A DNA stretch of 64,000 bases from Bettongia penicillata ogilbyi (taxonomy: Eukaryota > Chordata > Mammalia > Diprotodontia > Potoroidae). Below, in pieces: positions 1-10,206 of the stretch. How positions within the stretch are numbered: position 1 is the first letter of the stretch; each line of letters opens with the position of its first letter. The notes beneath the pieces were generated by a model that did no database searches, was not told the origin of the DNA, and worked only from the letters and a program-made list of their open reading frames with translations. The stretch lies in contig JAJHZJ010000008.1 of NCBI GenBank assembly GCA_023548195.1, positions 3,930,215 to 3,994,214 of the forward strand, in the 5' to 3' direction. A program made the translations under genes and the position numbers.

Positions 1-132
1 TGACCCTAATTTTACAGATGAGGAAATGGAATAGACAGTTTAAGTGGACTGCCCAGCATCATAAAGTTAGTAAGTGTCAGACAGCAGATTTGAACTCATG
101 TCCTCCTGACTCCAGGGCCAGTGCCTTTTTGA
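1..132 (-). mobile_element. MIR/Mar-type CORE-SINE, minus strand, cut by window edge
   Basis: Reads as the reverse complement of a CORE-SINE: an acagatgaggaaa block, then the core signature (agttagtaagtgtcagac), then gatttgaactca and ctcctgactccagg from the tRNA-related head. It is diverged, and its 3' part may lie before the window. Confidence 0.8.
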
Positions 133-634
133 TAGCATCACCAATTCTCTCAGTAACTCAGGTTCAAAATATGTCATCTATGACTCTTCTTTCCTCATCC
201 CTCAAATCTAATGGACAAATAGTATCACTTTTAATAATAATAATAGGCTTTTAAATAGGTTTCTAGGTTTATAAAGACCTTTACATCCATGATCTTATTT
301 GATAAAACAAAACCAAAAAAAAAAAAACACCCAAAACCCTGTAAGGTTGTTACTATAGGTGTGCTTTTTGGGGGTTTAAATTTTTTTTGTCCATACCTGT
401 GATTTCATCTACGGAGGGAACATCATTGAAGAAATTCGAAGCAGACCAAAGTAGACCAGCACCTTCTCTGCAGCTTATCGGCTTGGGTTGTCCACAATAC
501 TAAGAAGTTAAGTGCATTGAACCACTGACCACCAGTATGGATCAAAGGCCTGATACAAGTCTTCTTTATTCCAAAGCCAGCTCCTTTTCTTCTCTGTTAG
601 GCTAGTGTTAAATGCTAGGTTAGTGTTAAATGCT

Positions 635-742
635 GTAATTCTGATTTTATAGATGAGGAAACTGAATTAAGTATCTTTCCCATAGTTCCATAGATAATAG
701 CAAGATTCAAACTAGGACTGAAAGTCCCAGCTCAGTTCCTGG
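635..742 (-). mobile_element. Old MIR-type CORE-SINE fragment, minus strand
   Basis: Tatagatgaggaaactgaat is followed by a degenerate core (catagttccatagataatag) and a head-like end (attcaaactaggactg). A short direct duplication (gctagtgttaaatgct and aggttagtgttaaatgct) lies just upstream at 600-632. Age is inferred from divergence. Confidence 0.7.
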
Positions 743-807
743 TACTAAGTAAGTACTTAATAAGTGATTTTTCATTCATTCATTTATCTCAGATGTAGAT
801 TTCCTGT

Positions 808-1106
808 TGTTTTTTCATTTTTCAGTCATGTCCAACACTTTGTGACCCCATTTGGGGTTTTCTTGGCAAACATTCTGGAGTAGTTTGTCATTTCCTTCTC
901 TACCTCATTTTACAGATGGGGAAACTGAGGCAAACAGGGTGAAGTGGCTTGTCCAGGGTCACACAGCTAGTAAGTGTCTGAAGCCCGATTTGAACTACGT
1001 ATCAGGTACTGTGTTAAGTGCCAATGATGTGAATAAAATCGTGTTAAAATGTGCCTAACTCCAGGCTCAGCACTTTATGCACTGTGGTACCCTCTAGGTG
1101 CCCCCA
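808..1106 (-). mobile_element. Mar-1-type CORE-SINE, minus strand, with internal insertion
   Basis: Near full-length in reverse. The RTE/BovB-like tail (gaccccatttggggttttct, then tttgtcatttccttctc) comes first, then acagatggggaaactgaggc, the core (gggtcacacagctagtaagt) and gatttgaact. About 60 bases (roughly 1000-1058) interrupt it before the tRNA-like head resumes (ctccaggctcagcactttat to gtaccctctaggtgccccc). The interruption could be a later insertion or a locally duplicated segment. Confidence 0.88.
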
Positions 1107-1119
1107 TAGCTCTCCTAAG

Positions 1120-1405
1120 ATCTTCTTTAGTCACCCTATCCTATATATGAGGAAACTGAGGCCTAGAGAAGTTAAGGGAACTGCCCAAGATTACACAGGT
1201 AACAAAAGTATTTTGAACTAAGATCCTGTAAGTCCATAACTAATATTTTTTTCAGTTGGTGCGCCATGACTTTCCCTCATCTTATAGATAGGGAAATTAA
1301 GATCCCAAGAGGCTGTTGCCCAAAGTTGCATGACTAATAATTAACAGAGTTGGGATTCGAGGCCACATCTCTTGAGCTCAAATCCTGCTGTCTTTCCACT
1401 ACAGC
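1120..1405 (-). mobile_element. Two adjacent old MIR-type SINE fragments, minus strand
   Basis: Two successive reverse-complement MIR bodies lie head to tail. The first (about 1120-1250) has atgaggaaactgaggcctag and attacacaggtaac. The second (about 1265-1405) has atctttatag-type sequence with tagggaaattaag, gcatgactaataatt and gggattcgaggcc. Both are strongly diverged. Confidence 0.72.
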
Positions 1406-1539
1406 AAACCAAAGAAGAAGGGGGATGAACTTGCTTTTTCTGAGGTGTAATGTGTGACCAGCCTGGCACTGAGCAGATGAGAGCTTAATTGGGATCTGGG
1501 AATATGCATTTACCTGTTCCAGCCACAATGATCCCATGC

Positions 1540-1860
1540 TTTCTTCTCATTCTGACTTGCTCATTTATGGGCCCCGAGGCTTCGCAGAGGAATAAGCCGT
1601 CTGCACAAGGAAACAGACAGAATCTTGCTTCTGTTGATGAGAGTTAAACATCTAAAATGCTACCTCCAAACCTAATTTTTTTGGAGACTACTCAAACCGC
1701 AGAATTCTGCCAGTGGCCATAAAACAAAGCTGATTTGCCTCCTTCCTTGGGCTAATTGACAGTGTGCAAGGTGAGGGCCCCTGGAATGCTGAAAACAAGG
1801 CAACTTCTTACTTTCGGAATAGAGATGCATAACCTCTTACCCCAAAGGGATATTTTGCTT
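1540..1860. other. Repeat-free block, possible conserved noncoding element
   Basis: No interspersed repeat is recognised here. It contains clustered motif-like words: aaacaaagctgattt (SOX-like), ctaattgacag (homeobox plus TALE-like) and atgcataa (octamer-like). No ORF of note. It is about 14.5 kb upstream of the STOX2 exon, so an enhancer role is only a guess. Confidence 0.3.
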
Positions 1861-1914
1861 TCATGAAGGGCCAAAATAGTTCTTGAGGTTTTGTTGGCCT
1901 TTCACTGAAGAGAT

Positions 1915-1975
<61 letters not shown>
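1915..1975 (+). repeat. (CT)n dinucleotide microsatellite
   Basis: About 60 bases of nearly pure CT/TC repeat. Apparent ORFs over it on both strands (Ser-Leu and Arg-Glu runs) are artefacts of the repeat. Confidence 0.97.
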
Positions 1976-1977
<2 letters not shown>

Positions 1978-2279
1978 CCAGTTTGGTTTAGGCGTCTGGA
2001 AGACATTTAAGATCATTAGTGACATGGAACATGGAACACATGGCATTTATTGCATTACAGCTTGACAAAGCTTAGTGGTTCCTTTGTATTTGTCTTGGCT
2101 GCACTACTAACTGTGACTCTCCAAGTCAATAACCTCTCTGGACCTCACTTGCCTTATCTCAGTGGAAATGAGCATTGAATTTTGAGTCAGAAAATTGGGC
2201 TCCCACTCCAATCCCTCCTGGGATTTGATAGACCTGCTGCGGGCTTAACTTGTCTTCATAGGGCTTCAGAGATCCCTAA

Positions 2280-2462
2280 TCATGCCTCTACACCTGTAAC
2301 TCTCTTCCCTTTTCCAGATTCCTTTTATGTATTGTCTTACGTTATTAGAATATAAGCTCCCTGAGGAGAGGCACGTTTTAACATGCTTTTTATTCATATC
2401 ATTGGCACTTAACACAGTATCTGATACATAGGCTTAATTGAATGGCTTAATAAATGATTATT
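2280..2462 (+). mobile_element. L2 LINE 3'-end fragment, plus strand
   Basis: Carries the L2 3' UTR pattern: attagaatataagctccctg, a gaggagaggcacg block, a cacttaacacagtatctgat phrase and taataaatgatta at the end. Diverged, noncoding remnant. Confidence 0.8.
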
Positions 2463-2513
2463 ATCATCCATCCATCCACCTACCTACCTATCTATCTATT
2501 TTCCTACCTACTT
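2461..2513 (+). repeat. Degenerate tetranucleotide repeat (CATC/TACC/TATC)
   Basis: Interrupted runs of catc, ctac and ctat units directly follow the L2 3' end, which fits microsatellite growth from a LINE tail. Confidence 0.8.
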
Positions 2514-2539
2514 GTGTACAAATCCCACATTTGACATTT

Positions 2540-2725
2540 CTTACATCTGTGACTTATGAGAAGTCACCTAATTTACCTGGGCATCATATTTCTCATCTGA
2601 TAAACTGGGGGAGGTGGGATGGTTGGATTGGATGACTGAAGTCTGTTCTAGCGATACAATACTATTTATACACCTGTGTTCTTGAAGATCCCTTCCCATA
2701 TTAACATTCTATGATACATTCATTT
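2540..2725 (+). mobile_element. CORE-SINE fragment with CR1/L3-like tail, plus strand
   Basis: Has ttctcatctgataaactggg followed by ggttggattggatgact and, after about 50 intervening bases, gatcccttcccatattaaca and ttctatgata. This is the SINE tail class seen again near 13.9, 14.6 and 54.9 kb. The tail ending is CR1/L3-like from memory. Confidence 0.65.
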
Positions 2726-3059
2726 CATATAAAGTCTAAAATATTAACCCTACATTTTACAACCGTTCAATATGGCAAATATCTCAAATATAACACTATT
2801 TTAAATGCTAAGTAGAGGAGATACATATTTTAGATAAGATGCAGTCTCTAATTCATGGAGCTTATTGTAGGAGATTGATGTGTATGTAGATAATAATAAT
2901 AAATAGTAATATGTGACCAGTGTATCAGAATGGTTCAAATAATGTTATATGAGATCTGAGGGGGAAGGAATGACATCTGAGGATGTCATTGCCAGTGATG
3001 GGATCAGAAGAGGCTTCATGGATGATGAGGAATAATGATGTACTTCCATTGTCATATAC
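2726..3059. other. Mostly unassigned sequence; possible L2-type remnant at 2790-2880
   Basis: Gatgcagtctctaattcatggagctta resembles the 'cagtccctgccctcaaggagctta' phrase common in old LINE-derived sequence. The rest is AT-rich with no recognised element or gene. Confidence 0.35.
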
Positions 3060-3980
3060 AACTCTATCAATTCCCTGCAGCTTGTGCTAATTTTGGCCTA
3101 ATAATTAGCACCAAAAAACACAGGTGCTCCATCAGCTACCACCAAACAATCTATATGTGGAACCATCAGTCACAACAAATGGAGAAGTTTTGAATGCTGT
3201 GGATAAGTTCACTTACCTTGGTAGTGTACTTTCCAGGGAAACATTGCCAGAGCTAGCTCAGTGTTTGGGAGGTTCCAAAGAAAAGTTTGGAAGAGAAGAG
3301 GTATTAGATTGATTACCAAACTAAAGGTCTACAGAGCCATTTTACTGACCTCATTGTTGTATGCCTGTGAAACATGGACAGTCTACCAGTGCCATGCCAG
3401 GAAACTGAATCACTTCCATTTGAACAGTCTTAGGAAGATTCTGAGGATCACCTGGAAGGATAAGATACCAGACACTGAAGTCCTTGCTCGAGCTGAACTG
3501 CCGAGCATCCAAACTATGCTTCTGAGAGCACAACTTCGATGGGCTGGCCACATTGTTTGAATGTAAAATGAAGACTATTTTATGGAGAACTTGCATGGGG
3601 CAGGCGATCACATGGTGATTAGAAGAAGTGATACAAGGACACTCTCAAGGTCTCTCTGAAGAACTTTGGATTTGACTGTGCAACATGGGAAACACTGGCA
3701 CAGGACTGCTCAACATGATGTGCCCACATCAGAAAGGGTGCTGTGCTCTTTGAGCAAAGCAAAATTGAGATAGCACAAAGGAAATGTAGGATGTTCAAAT
3801 TTGGGGTATCCACCCTAAATGTTCACATGGACTATCTGTGCCCAATCTATGGCAGAGCATTCCAAGCTCATATTAGTCTGATCAGCCACAATTGGACACA
3901 CTGAAATTTCACTTTATCATGGTGATGTCACTTTGGTCCTATTCGAAGATGAAGGACAACAACCAATCAGGATACAAGGC
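3060..3980 (+). pseudogene. LINE reverse-transcriptase ORF fragment with 3' UTR (copy 1)
   Basis: Degenerate 3' part of a non-LTR retrotransposon ORF2. Translated pieces include NNLYVEPSVTTNGEVLNAVD, KFTYLGS, YACETWTVY and LRWAGHI, all typical of the RT thumb and connection region. The C-terminus at about 3837-3903 ends SLISHNWTH before the stop. Compared with copy 2 at 57.0 kb it lacks about 28 nt near 3240, which shifts frame, and the first cysteine pair of the terminal zinc finger is damaged (second Cys replaced by Tyr). It ends in a 3' tail, gatgaaggacaacaacc. Dead copy. The clade (RTE-like or another) is not certain from sequence alone. Confidence 0.88.
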
Positions 3981-4094
3981 ATACCAATACATTCTGCTAT
4001 CATGCTTACCACTATGTAATCAGCAAAACTAACCAACCCGTCAGCTGTCTTATGATATAAAGACAGCTGTCTTTATACACATCTGTTCTTCAAA

Positions 4095-4558
4095 GATAGA
4101 CTTGGCCATCATAATTAATGTCTACTATTTATGTAGTGCTTTATTCAGCATTCATTTTTTCCCCTATTACATTATTGTAATCATTACTTTCCTGGTTTTG
4201 ATTACTTTATTTTGCATCATTTCATATGTCTTTCCATGCTTCTCTGAATTCTTCCTCTTCATTATTTCTTGTATTTCATTACATTTTCATGGGTCACCAT
4301 TTGTTCAGCTGTTCCCTAGTTGATGGGCATCTACATTTTTTTCTAGTTCTTTGCTAGCACAAAATGTGCTACTGTGAATATTTTCATGTATATGAGACCT
4401 TTTTGCTTTTCTCCTCTTTGAGGCTTTTTTCTAGCAGTGGTAACTCTGGGTCAAAGGGTATAAGCATTTTAATCATATTCTTAGCATAACTCCAAATTGG
4501 TTTCTAGAAGGAATGGATGAGATCAAAGCTCCATCAGCAGTATTGTCACATGGAATTC
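4095..4558 (-). mobile_element. Old L1 fragment (ORF2 C-terminal end and 3' UTR), minus strand
   Basis: Plus-strand words ccctagttgatgggcatcta, tgctactgtgaatattt and gggtcaaaggg are the reverse complement of the conserved L1 ORF2 C-terminal segment, seen in better condition at 63.0-63.35 kb. Highly diverged, with no open frame. Confidence 0.8.
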
Positions 4559-5015
4559 TCAAAATACATTTATCTTTTACTGATATGCTTCACAAATATG
4601 TATCCTCCCATATCTGGATACCATGATTTTGTCTTTTTTGACCTTTCTTCTAATCAAGCACTATTCCACTGCCTCACTGTGGAACTGACTCTGTGGTGTG
4701 GAAGGCTATGTCATTGGAACACAAAGTCTACGAAGTCTGAGCAAGCTGAAAAGCCTTTCAATCCTTCCCCAAGGAGAATTAACTGTGCTTCAAAGACGTG
4801 TTTGGCTAAGGTCAGAGAAGCTTATCACCGGAGAGTTTTCTACTAAGCAATGAAATTTTATTTTCTTCTCCACAACTGGAGAACATTATGGAGGCAAGGA
4901 AAGAATTGCAATCTGCTTTGATAGAGGAAAATCTTGGATTTAAGAAGTTGTAATCTTGGTCTTTAGACTTCTAGAGGGCAAGGTCTATGTCTATGAACCA
5001 GTTTTTAATATGGAT
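4559..5015. other. Unassigned sequence
   Basis: No repeat or gene recognised. An ORF at 4517-4846 overlaps the L1 end and has no family resemblance. Confidence 0.5.
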
Positions 5016-5150
5016 GAATTATTAAAAAAATGCTTAATATGTGCTGGGCACCATGCTAAAGACTTGGGACACAAATACTAAAGAAAGATAGTTCCTGCCT
5101 TCAAGGAACTTGTAGTTCATTGGAGGAGACAGCAGATACTGGAAGTGTTC
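5016..5150 (-). mobile_element. L2-type LINE remnant, minus strand
   Basis: Contains tgcttaatatgtgctgggca, ggacacaaatactaaagaaag and gttcctgccttcaaggaact, a phrase order that recurs at about 6640, 27690, 45960 and 49800. I assign it to L2 in reverse by its linkage to clearer minus-strand L2 copies; the exact family is inference. Confidence 0.5.
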
Positions 5151-6630
5151 AGGGAAAAGTGTTTTTGATCTATTAAATCAAATGGTGCAGCCATAGCAAT
5201 ATGGCAGAGGATTGGCATGCTCTTTTTATTAGCAAGGGTAATGTTGATTTGATTGATTTGACTCTCTCCCCACCCCCACCCCCTTTTCTCTCTCTCTCTC
5301 TGTGTTTGTGGGAGGCAGAGGAAAGTGTATAATGCCAGCTTTTATTAAGTCTTTAATAAATGCTTTGGGGGAGGATGTTGATTATAGTTCTTGAAATTCC
5401 CACACTTCTCCTTTTGGACAACTCTGGTTTCAGAATCTTTTGATAAAAACAAAAGTCTCAGTGCCAGTTTAAGTGAAAACTGAAAGACTTTTGGGACACT
5501 GTATTTTAGATGTATGACTGTGAAGAGGTTGAAGTGAGTTCTGCACCGTTCCCCAAGCTAGCTAGGACCTCAGGAGGGTTAAATGTAGTTTTCAGTCCTG
5601 CATGGTTATGGGTGATGGCCAGGGTTCAGTTTATGTTTATGGGGGACAACTAAGGAATAAACCTTTTGTGATAAAGACTCAGAAGTACATAGGCACAGAC
5701 ATGATCAGTAAGGTTAAACTCTAAGTATGGGCTTCTCATTGAAGACGAAGACTAAGGTAGGTTATTCCTTCATTTTGTTTTCTTCTCTTTGGGCAGCGAT
5801 ATCATTCAGCTTCAGAAAATTTTAGGATTGTCCCCAGGGAGAATCAAACCAAATGATACAATAAATATTTTCTGGGCCACTTTACCTCCCATGACCTGGC
5901 TAAGAAAAGTTCAGTATTCATGAAAAAGTGATCTGGAACCATATTTCAGGTAAAACTTCCATTTGAATAGTTCAGAGGTTTTAAATATTTTGTTTTCCTC
6001 TTTTCTACCATATTTCTTTTATTAAAACTTTTGTGGTGGTTGTTATATAGTGAGAAACACTGCTCTTTCAGAGTAACAGAATTAAAAAAGCACCATTCTT
6101 TACTTGTTCCTTTGGAAAATGCAAGGTTAGCATTCAATGTAATTTTCATGTTCATATATAAATATGCTGTACACATACATTTCTATATGAAAACATGCGT
6201 TTTCATATAGAAATATGTTGTATATTTGTTTACTAAGATTGCTAATGCAACAGTGGATATTATGGAGAATATGTGTATGAAAACATCAAAGGGAAGTTGC
6301 AGAACCTTGCTTCTACATTTTTTATATACAGCATTGCAGTAATTCCCAAGATCCCCTTTTTTAAAAAATGTGAAATTTTATAATCAACTGTTTGGGAACT
6401 CCCTTTTCTATTGGGAGAAAATGGGCTTAGTTTAGAGTGATATGAGGAAGAATTTCTTGATCTAAGATCCATCAAACCTGATTACTTAGATGCAGAGTTC
6501 ACATCCCTAAAGAACAGTAAAGGAATGTTGATGCCTGCTTTGTGCCCAGCGAAATGGCAGGATAGACATAGGAGAGTGTCATAAAGTCCTTGTGTGGTTT
6601 TTAAAAAAATAAGTATGCTAAAAGGCTGTG
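5151..6630. other. Unique-looking intergenic sequence
   Basis: About 1.5 kb without a clear repeat or gene. It includes a short CT/GT-rich patch (5265-5315) and a small palindrome at 6180-6213. ORFs here are short and show no recognisable domain. Confidence 0.5.
6180..6213. repeat. Perfect 15-bp inverted repeat, 4-base loop
   Basis: Arms tttctatatgaaaac (6180-6194) and gttttcatatagaaa (6199-6213) flank atgc. Could extrude as a hairpin. No flanking transposon features seen. Confidence 0.9.
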
Positions 6631-6755
6631 GACATGAATGAATGAAATGTTTAAGTACTTACTGTTGCAAATACTTGTTGTAGACTGTGCTAAGTGTTTA
6701 GGATACAAATAGAAAAATAAGACTTCCTACTCTCAAGGAGCTCATACTCTAATGC
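6631..6755 (-). mobile_element. L2-type LINE remnant, minus strand
   Basis: Gactgtgctaagtgtttagg, atacaaatagaaaaataag and ctctcaaggagctcatactc match the same minus-strand phrase seen at 5.0 kb. Noncoding. Confidence 0.5.
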
Positions 6756-8000
6756 AACATATGAAAGTTTTTAGCTGCAAATCAGATGGAAGGGTCCCAT
6801 GGTCCTTAGAGTACAGTAGCAAAAAGGATGGTAATGTCTCTCCTTTAATGTTATTTCCACTGATAAAATCATATCAGCTTGTGATGTTAAATCATTTGAC
6901 AATGTCAAGAACTTTGGTGTTGAGAACTTTCTGTGTCTTCAGTAACTGTGACTGCGGCATTAAGACCAGTTGCCAGGCTACATCTCTACAAGGAAAGCTT
7001 TCTAGGGTGATGGACTGGAAACACTGGTATAGGCTCTTAGTTTCAGGATATTGGACTGTCTCCATCAAAGTCTGAGGTGAGATGGTGATCAAAGTGGTAA
7101 TGGTGGTTTTACTTGTGTGGCACATGGTATCTCCTGTATCTCCCTTAGGGTGCATTGCTGCTTCAACTGGGCTGGCTTGCCTGCCTTGTATAAAGCAGTT
7201 GGTTGGCAGTTGGTGGGCATGGCTAGTCTCTTCTCCACAAGAGTCTCATGTGATGAGCATGAGGGAAGGGTTAGAAGCAGGACCAGTGACCTGGGAGTGC
7301 AGCCATACCCAGGACTCCTGTGCCTGTCTGCCTATTGGCAGCATTTGCTCAGTACTTGTTCATGATGAAGAAGGTAGAGCCCTCTTGCACATGATTTCTC
7401 CCCTCAATGGTGGCTAAGCTAGAAACAGGGCTAGTGATTTTAGAGGACACTGCTATGATAGACATGATATGACAGAAATCTGATAGCATTTAAAGACAAA
7501 TTAATGTTTTCAAAGCTTATAGGAACTTTACTTTTTCAGATAAATGGCAACTTGTTCTCTTGTCTAGGGCAGAAAACTTGGTCCTGGCATTAAAGCTGGA
7601 TGGTCTGGGGAGAAGAAACCGTATAACTCTTGTATTTTCTTTTTCTCTGGATTAAAATTCCCCCATTTCCTTGCTCTCTTACTCCTTTCTTTTCTTTCTT
7701 CCAAACATTTTTTTCTGTTTCCTTTTACTCAAAAGCAGCTAGCATGCTTTCCTTTCCTTCATTAAGTACATGTGAGGCAGACTAAGGCTCTTTGTCCACA
7801 GTTGCCCCATGCCCTTGTACCCTCATCTTTCTTTTACAGATCTAAAGCTCTAATTCAAACAGTTCAGGAGTTGCTAAGGACCCAGAGAGTTGGGGAGATA
7901 GGAGAGCTGGGTCCTCATTGCTGCCTGCACCAGGTGGTACTGTCCAGTGTGTTACAGTTCTTTATCTTTTCTAATTTAAGGACAGTAAAACATGAAGGCA
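6756..8000. other. Unassigned sequence with a GC-richer segment at 7080-7460
   Basis: No family recognised. The 7080-7460 segment is less AT-rich than its flanks and carries an open frame of 111 codons, but the translation shows no domain, no initiation context and no splice support. It may be internal sequence of an uncharacterised repeat. Confidence 0.4.
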
Positions 8001-8004
8001 TGCA

Positions 8005-8125
8005 ACGTGATGGGCAGACAGATGGCGTCAGAGTTAGGAAGACTTGGGTTTCAGTCCTTCCTCTGATTCATACAGACTGTGTGACCCTGGTCAAGTTAAC
8101 TCAGTCTCTCAGTGGCAACTAAGGC
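8005..8125 (+). mobile_element. MIR/Mar-type CORE-SINE fragment, plus strand
   Basis: Gtcagagttaggaagacttg, ggtttcagtccttcctctga and gactgtgtgaccctggtcaa give head and core in the sense direction. Confidence 0.75.
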
Positions 8126-8219
8126 TATGCATTGCTGAGAAAGTGCTGATCTGTTTTGGTGTAGGGCAAATTCTTCACTGGGATTCTCTCGTCACCCATG
8201 AAATCCTAACTGGTAAAAA

Positions 8220-8300
8220 TGAGAGACAGAGACAGAGACAGAGAGACAGAGAGACACAGAGAGAGAGACAGACACAGAGAGAGACACAGAGAAAGAGAGA
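8220..8300 (+). repeat. Purine-rich (GAGACA)n-type simple repeat
   Basis: Mixed gagaca, gaga and caga units over 80 bases, interrupted. The Arg/Gln/Glu-rich frame across it is a repeat artefact. Confidence 0.92.
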
Positions 8301-8344
8301 TATGAATATGCACAAGAACGTAGTGTATATAGTAGGAGAGTAAT

Positions 8345-9160
8345 AATGTGCTGAGAATACAAGGCGCCATAATGAAAAGTGTAGGGGCATCCAGGACTTT
8401 GAGTATCTACTCATAAGCCAGATAGTTCAGAGTTAAACTGTTATTCCTTCTTTAAATAAAGTAGAGTCTGGTATTTAAATATCTGGAGTCTTAAAAAAAA
8501 GTTTATGTAATCTGATAAAACAGGAAACTATTTGAGTATTTACTTCTTTTTTGATATATGATTTTAATTGTTAATGTATATCATTTCCTTAAATTACAGG
8601 AAACCACATGTTGGAGGGAGAAAAAAGACCCATCCTCTAAAATCCATCTGTGTCATACTGTGGTTTTTTTGTTGACTTGGAAAGCCACTCTGGGGTGACC
8701 TGCAAAACAGGACCAAGAATAGAAAACTGTAGAGATTGATTAGTGTGAGGTTAACCCTTTAAGTGTCCTGAGCCCCTTACAGAAAGCAAACTACAGAGAA
8801 ACTTCTCACTGAATTATTAGAAGGAAGTTCATTTCCATTTGGAACATACACACATACTCCTAAGGTAACTTTTCAAACCTTTTGGATTTGGGGCAAGAAT
8901 TATCATTTCCATGGACTCCATTCAAGTGTTTTGTACCTTTTAAAATAAATGAATGGATGAATGAATGAATGAAATTCATTCAGCAACAAAAAAAAGTTGT
9001 AATTGAATTTTCTCCAAATCTAATTACTTGCCCCAAATCTACGTGTGATGGGTAACGTGTACTTTATGTACAGATGTATAACTTGAGGTGTTTAGTTACA
9101 ATAACTCTTTCTTGCCAATCCTGGCTGGGATAGGGATAAGGACTGGCCTATGATTTTATT
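8345..9160. other. Unassigned intergenic sequence
   Basis: No gene or clear repeat apart from a short (GAAT)n patch at 8946-8975. No ORF with a recognisable product. Confidence 0.5.
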
Positions 9161-9164
9161 GCCA

Positions 9165-9362
9165 TAGGAAACATTTATTAACTCTTACTACATGCCAGGT
9201 GCCTTTTTGCTTGATCCTTACAACACAGGTGCTATTATCATGCCCATTTTATAGATGAGGAAACTGAGGGAGAGTTTGAGTGGTTTTCCAAGGGTCACAT
9301 AGCTAGTGTCTGAGACTGGATTTGAACTCAGGCTATTCTGACTCTTGACCCTGTTGCCTCTG
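9165..9362 (-). mobile_element. MIR-type CORE-SINE, minus strand
   Basis: Acatttattaactcttacta and catgccaggtgcc at the left are the reversed MIR tail; then tatagatgaggaaactgagg, ggtcacatagctagtgtctg and ggatttgaactcagg. One of the fuller MIR copies. Confidence 0.85.
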
Positions 9363-9424
9363 AAAATGGGGAACACACTGTACCAATACGGGCAGACACC
9401 TTTTCCACAGATTATGTCGTTGCC

Positions 9425-9512
9425 TAGTTAACTTGGGCAAGGTCAACCATCAGAGATGGGATTTGAACCCAGGTTTTCCTGACTCCAAAGCCAGGCTCTT
9501 TATCAATGTAAT
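9425..9512 (-). mobile_element. CORE-SINE head fragment, minus strand
   Basis: Atgggatttgaacccaggtt and cctgactccaaagccaggct are the reversed head and core junction. Only about 85 bases are preserved. Confidence 0.7.
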
Positions 9513-9759
9513 GGATAGTAGGTATAAATATACCAGTCCCTTTGTTTGGCCTGAAGTTATCAGTATGTCAGTATTTATCATCCACTTTATGCACAGTAGA
9601 TTGGTAGTGGATGCTAAGGAGATTGCAAAAAAACAAAACAAAACAGGATACTCTGGTTAGTCTCTACCCTCTAGGAGTTTAAATAGTAAGTAAGTAGAGT
9701 ATGTATGTAAGTCTTTATGTAAGTCCTTCAACTCTGATTCTGAAATGCTACAATGAATG

Positions 9760-10130
9760 ATGCTGATATGGATAGAAATTATGTTCAGAGTTCTGAGAAA
9801 GCAAAGCTTCATGGTGGAGGAGGGCTATGAACTCAGTATTATTCAAGGTTGGGTAGAATTTTAATGAGTAGCCAAGAGTGGGGGGAGTATTCCAATATAG
9901 AGGGGAGGAGGGGGATGATAGGAAAATAGACTTGGAGTCTCCAATGAGCACAATGTGTTTGGAGGGCATGGAGGTAGCTATCTTGATTGGAGTGTAGGTT
10001 TTGTGTTGAGGAATAATGAAACAAGATGTGATAGAGTGCAGCCAGATTATGGAGGAATTTTGGTTTTACCTTATAGGAAGTAGAGAACTCCTTACTGACT
10101 ATGGGAAACACTCTTAGTTCAATTAAATTG
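9760..10130 (-). mobile_element. L2 LINE fragment, minus strand
   Basis: Includes agccagattatggagg, attttggttttaccttatag and gaagtagagaactcc, the reverse of the L2 3' ORF/UTR region (compare 38.2-38.7 and 42.9-43.1 kb). Diverged. Confidence 0.55.
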
Positions 10131-10137
10131 ACCTGTC

Positions 10138-10206
10138 TATATTATATCATATTATATTATATCATATTACATTACATCACATCATATCATATCATATTAC
10201 ATATGC
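10138..10206 (+). repeat. AT-rich pentanucleotide-like simple repeat
   Basis: Alternating atatt, atatc, attac and atcac units with drift across roughly 70 bases. Confidence 0.9.

Noticed and set aside
1861..2065. Arg-Glu and Ser-Leu repeat ORFs on both strands
   Set aside because: Translations of a CT microsatellite.
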